Positions 63,120-64,000 of a stretch of 64,000 nt of DNA are shown here, piece after piece; position 1 is the stretch's first letter; each line of letters begins with the position of its first letter. Source of the DNA: Acestrorhynchus altus (Eukaryota; Chordata; Actinopteri; Characiformes; Acestrorhynchidae); the NCBI GenBank assembly GCA_034509495.1, contig CM067506.1:25162420-25226419 (forward strand), in the 5' to 3' direction. Made by a program: the position numbers and the translations under genes. Below the pieces are notes generated by a model. That model was not told where the DNA came from. It searched no databases and saw only the letters and a list, made by a program, of their open reading frames with translations.

Positions 63120-64000
63120 GAGTAGATCCCTGTCTGGTCACCTGGATCTCCAGCAACCTCACTGACAGGCCGCAGTACATCAGGCTGAAGGACATCAAAT
63201 CAAATCAAATCAAATCCAATCAACATTTATTTGTGTAGCGCTCTTCACAACTAAAGTTGTCACAGAGCAGCTTCGCAAAAATCAAGAAATAAAAAGGTTA
63301 ACAACACAGGAACAAAGGATAACAGACAGATCCCCTAGTGAGCAAGCCAAAGGGCGAGGAAAAACTCCCTCAGAGCTGGAGGAAGAAACCTTGGAAGGAG
63401 CCAGGCTCACAAGGGGGAGGACCTGTCCTCCTCTGGTCAAACTACTTATACACAGTTAGGGGACACTGGACCCCTACACCTCTGTTCTAATACTCGGGTA
63501 TAATACATAATGTTACTACGCTGATAGACATAACAGTAACAGTACATTTCTACATAGTTGGTGATGGTGGGTGAGCAGCTAGTCCATGGCAGGGTGGGAA
63601 ATTAGTCCAGGTCCAGTAGCCAGAAGGTGGAAACCCAATGTAAAGATGTATCAGGGGAGCTTGGGGTTCTTCTCAGATGGGGTAGAAGAGCTTGAGGTTA
63701 GGACCAAATCAGTTCAGGCCGGTGGGTTATCATTAAGGACATCAGGCCTGACACTGTGATCAGCAGCACTGGAGCACCTCAGGGCTCCTCTTCTCTTCAC
63801 CCTGTACACAAAGGACTTCTGCTACAACTCAGGGCTTTGTCACATCCAGCCAGTGTTGAGGACAGAGAAGAGGAATATAGGAGCCTGGTAAGGGACTTAG
63901 CTGTTTGGTGCCATAGGAACCATGTGCACTACAGGACAATGTCATTCACCAGTTTTTCTCTTTTTGTACTTTAATGTTTCTGTTGCTGGAATCTTAAGTT
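63120..64000 (+). mobile_element. Non-LTR retrotransposon fragment, interrupted and internally deleted
   Basis: The plus strand reads, through broken frames, DPCLVTWISSNLTDRPQYIR and RLKDI up to 63197, then after a nested insertion IRPDTVISSTGAPQG-like sequence and EEEYRSLVRDLAVWCHRNHV (about 63870-63925). That is reverse-transcriptase sequence of the same family as 490-1380. From about 63935 it passes directly into the family's 3' end (gtactttaatgtttctgttgctggaatctt, resembling 1260-1295), so the catalytic YADD-to-C-terminus part is deleted. The copy runs to, or past, the window end. Confidence 0.75.
63198..63734 (+). mobile_element. 537-bp repeat nested in the LINE, with 10-bp target duplication
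   Basis: The insert starts with (AATCA)n-like units and 'acatttatttgtgtagcgct', and contains 'gcgaggaaaaactccctcag', 'gaggaagaaaccttggaagg' and 'gggaggacctgtcctcctct', a fish repeat seen widely in catfish-like genomes. The flanks are a perfect direct repeat AAGGACATCA at 63188-63197 and 63735-63744, which reads as the LINE's own KDI codons. Confidence 0.85.

Overview
This window is nuclear DNA from a teleost fish. It holds intron-rich vertebrate genes with GT-AG introns, a fish-type immunoglobulin light-chain V/J pair, and many fish repeats (L2-like and other non-LTR elements, Tc1/mariner relatives, tRNA-derived SINEs, TA/TG/AAT microsatellites). Several repeat families (the SINE with a TGGCTCAGTGG box, the 'gaggaaaaactccc' repeat, the 'gaccagct' repeat) look like those of catfish, characins and their relatives. 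That narrower placement is inference. There are no bacterial-style operons or CRISPR arrays.

Layout. 0-0.3 kb: an unidentified open frame with a polyA signal. 0.5-1.4 kb: 3' end of a non-LTR retrotransposon. 3.5-4.9 kb: one immunoglobulin light-chain V segment (minus) facing one J segment (plus), with complementary 12- and 23-bp-spacer recombination signals and no constant exon in the window. 5.3-7.5 kb: an L2-like retrotransposon and a Tc1-like remnant. 8.1-13.3 kb: pdlim1, seven coding exons (+). 16.0-16.8 kb: neurog3 (-), one coding exon plus a predicted 5' UTR exon and TATA box. 17-26 kb: mostly intergenic, with a TIR transposon at 23.9-24.7 kb. 26.5-36.6 kb: sgpl1, 14 coding exons (+). 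37.1-39.8 kb: two TIR transposons, one carrying a disrupted Tc1 transposase. 41.6-43.7 kb: pcbd1, four exons (-). 47.5-57.9 kb: N-terminal exons of an HGSNAT-like gene (+), whose catalytic exons are not in view. 58-64 kb: microsatellites, SINEs and a second copy of the 0.5 kb retrotransposon carrying a nested insertion with a perfect 10-bp target duplication.

The protein genes are not a functional cluster: PDLIM1 is a cytoskeletal adaptor, NEUROG3 a transcription factor, SGPL1 a sphingolipid lyase, PCBD1 a pterin recycling enzyme/HNF1 cofactor and HGSNAT a lysosomal acetyltransferase. NEUROG3, SGPL1 and PCBD1 are near each other on human 10q22, so the window keeps an old vertebrate gene neighbourhood, and this supports the neurog3 call. 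I saw no clearly undescribed system. The items most worth checking are the isolated inverted V-J pair, the reading-frame conflict in the last HGSNAT-like exon, the possible alternative start and CRE/TATA promoter of sgpl1, and the nested transposon insertions.
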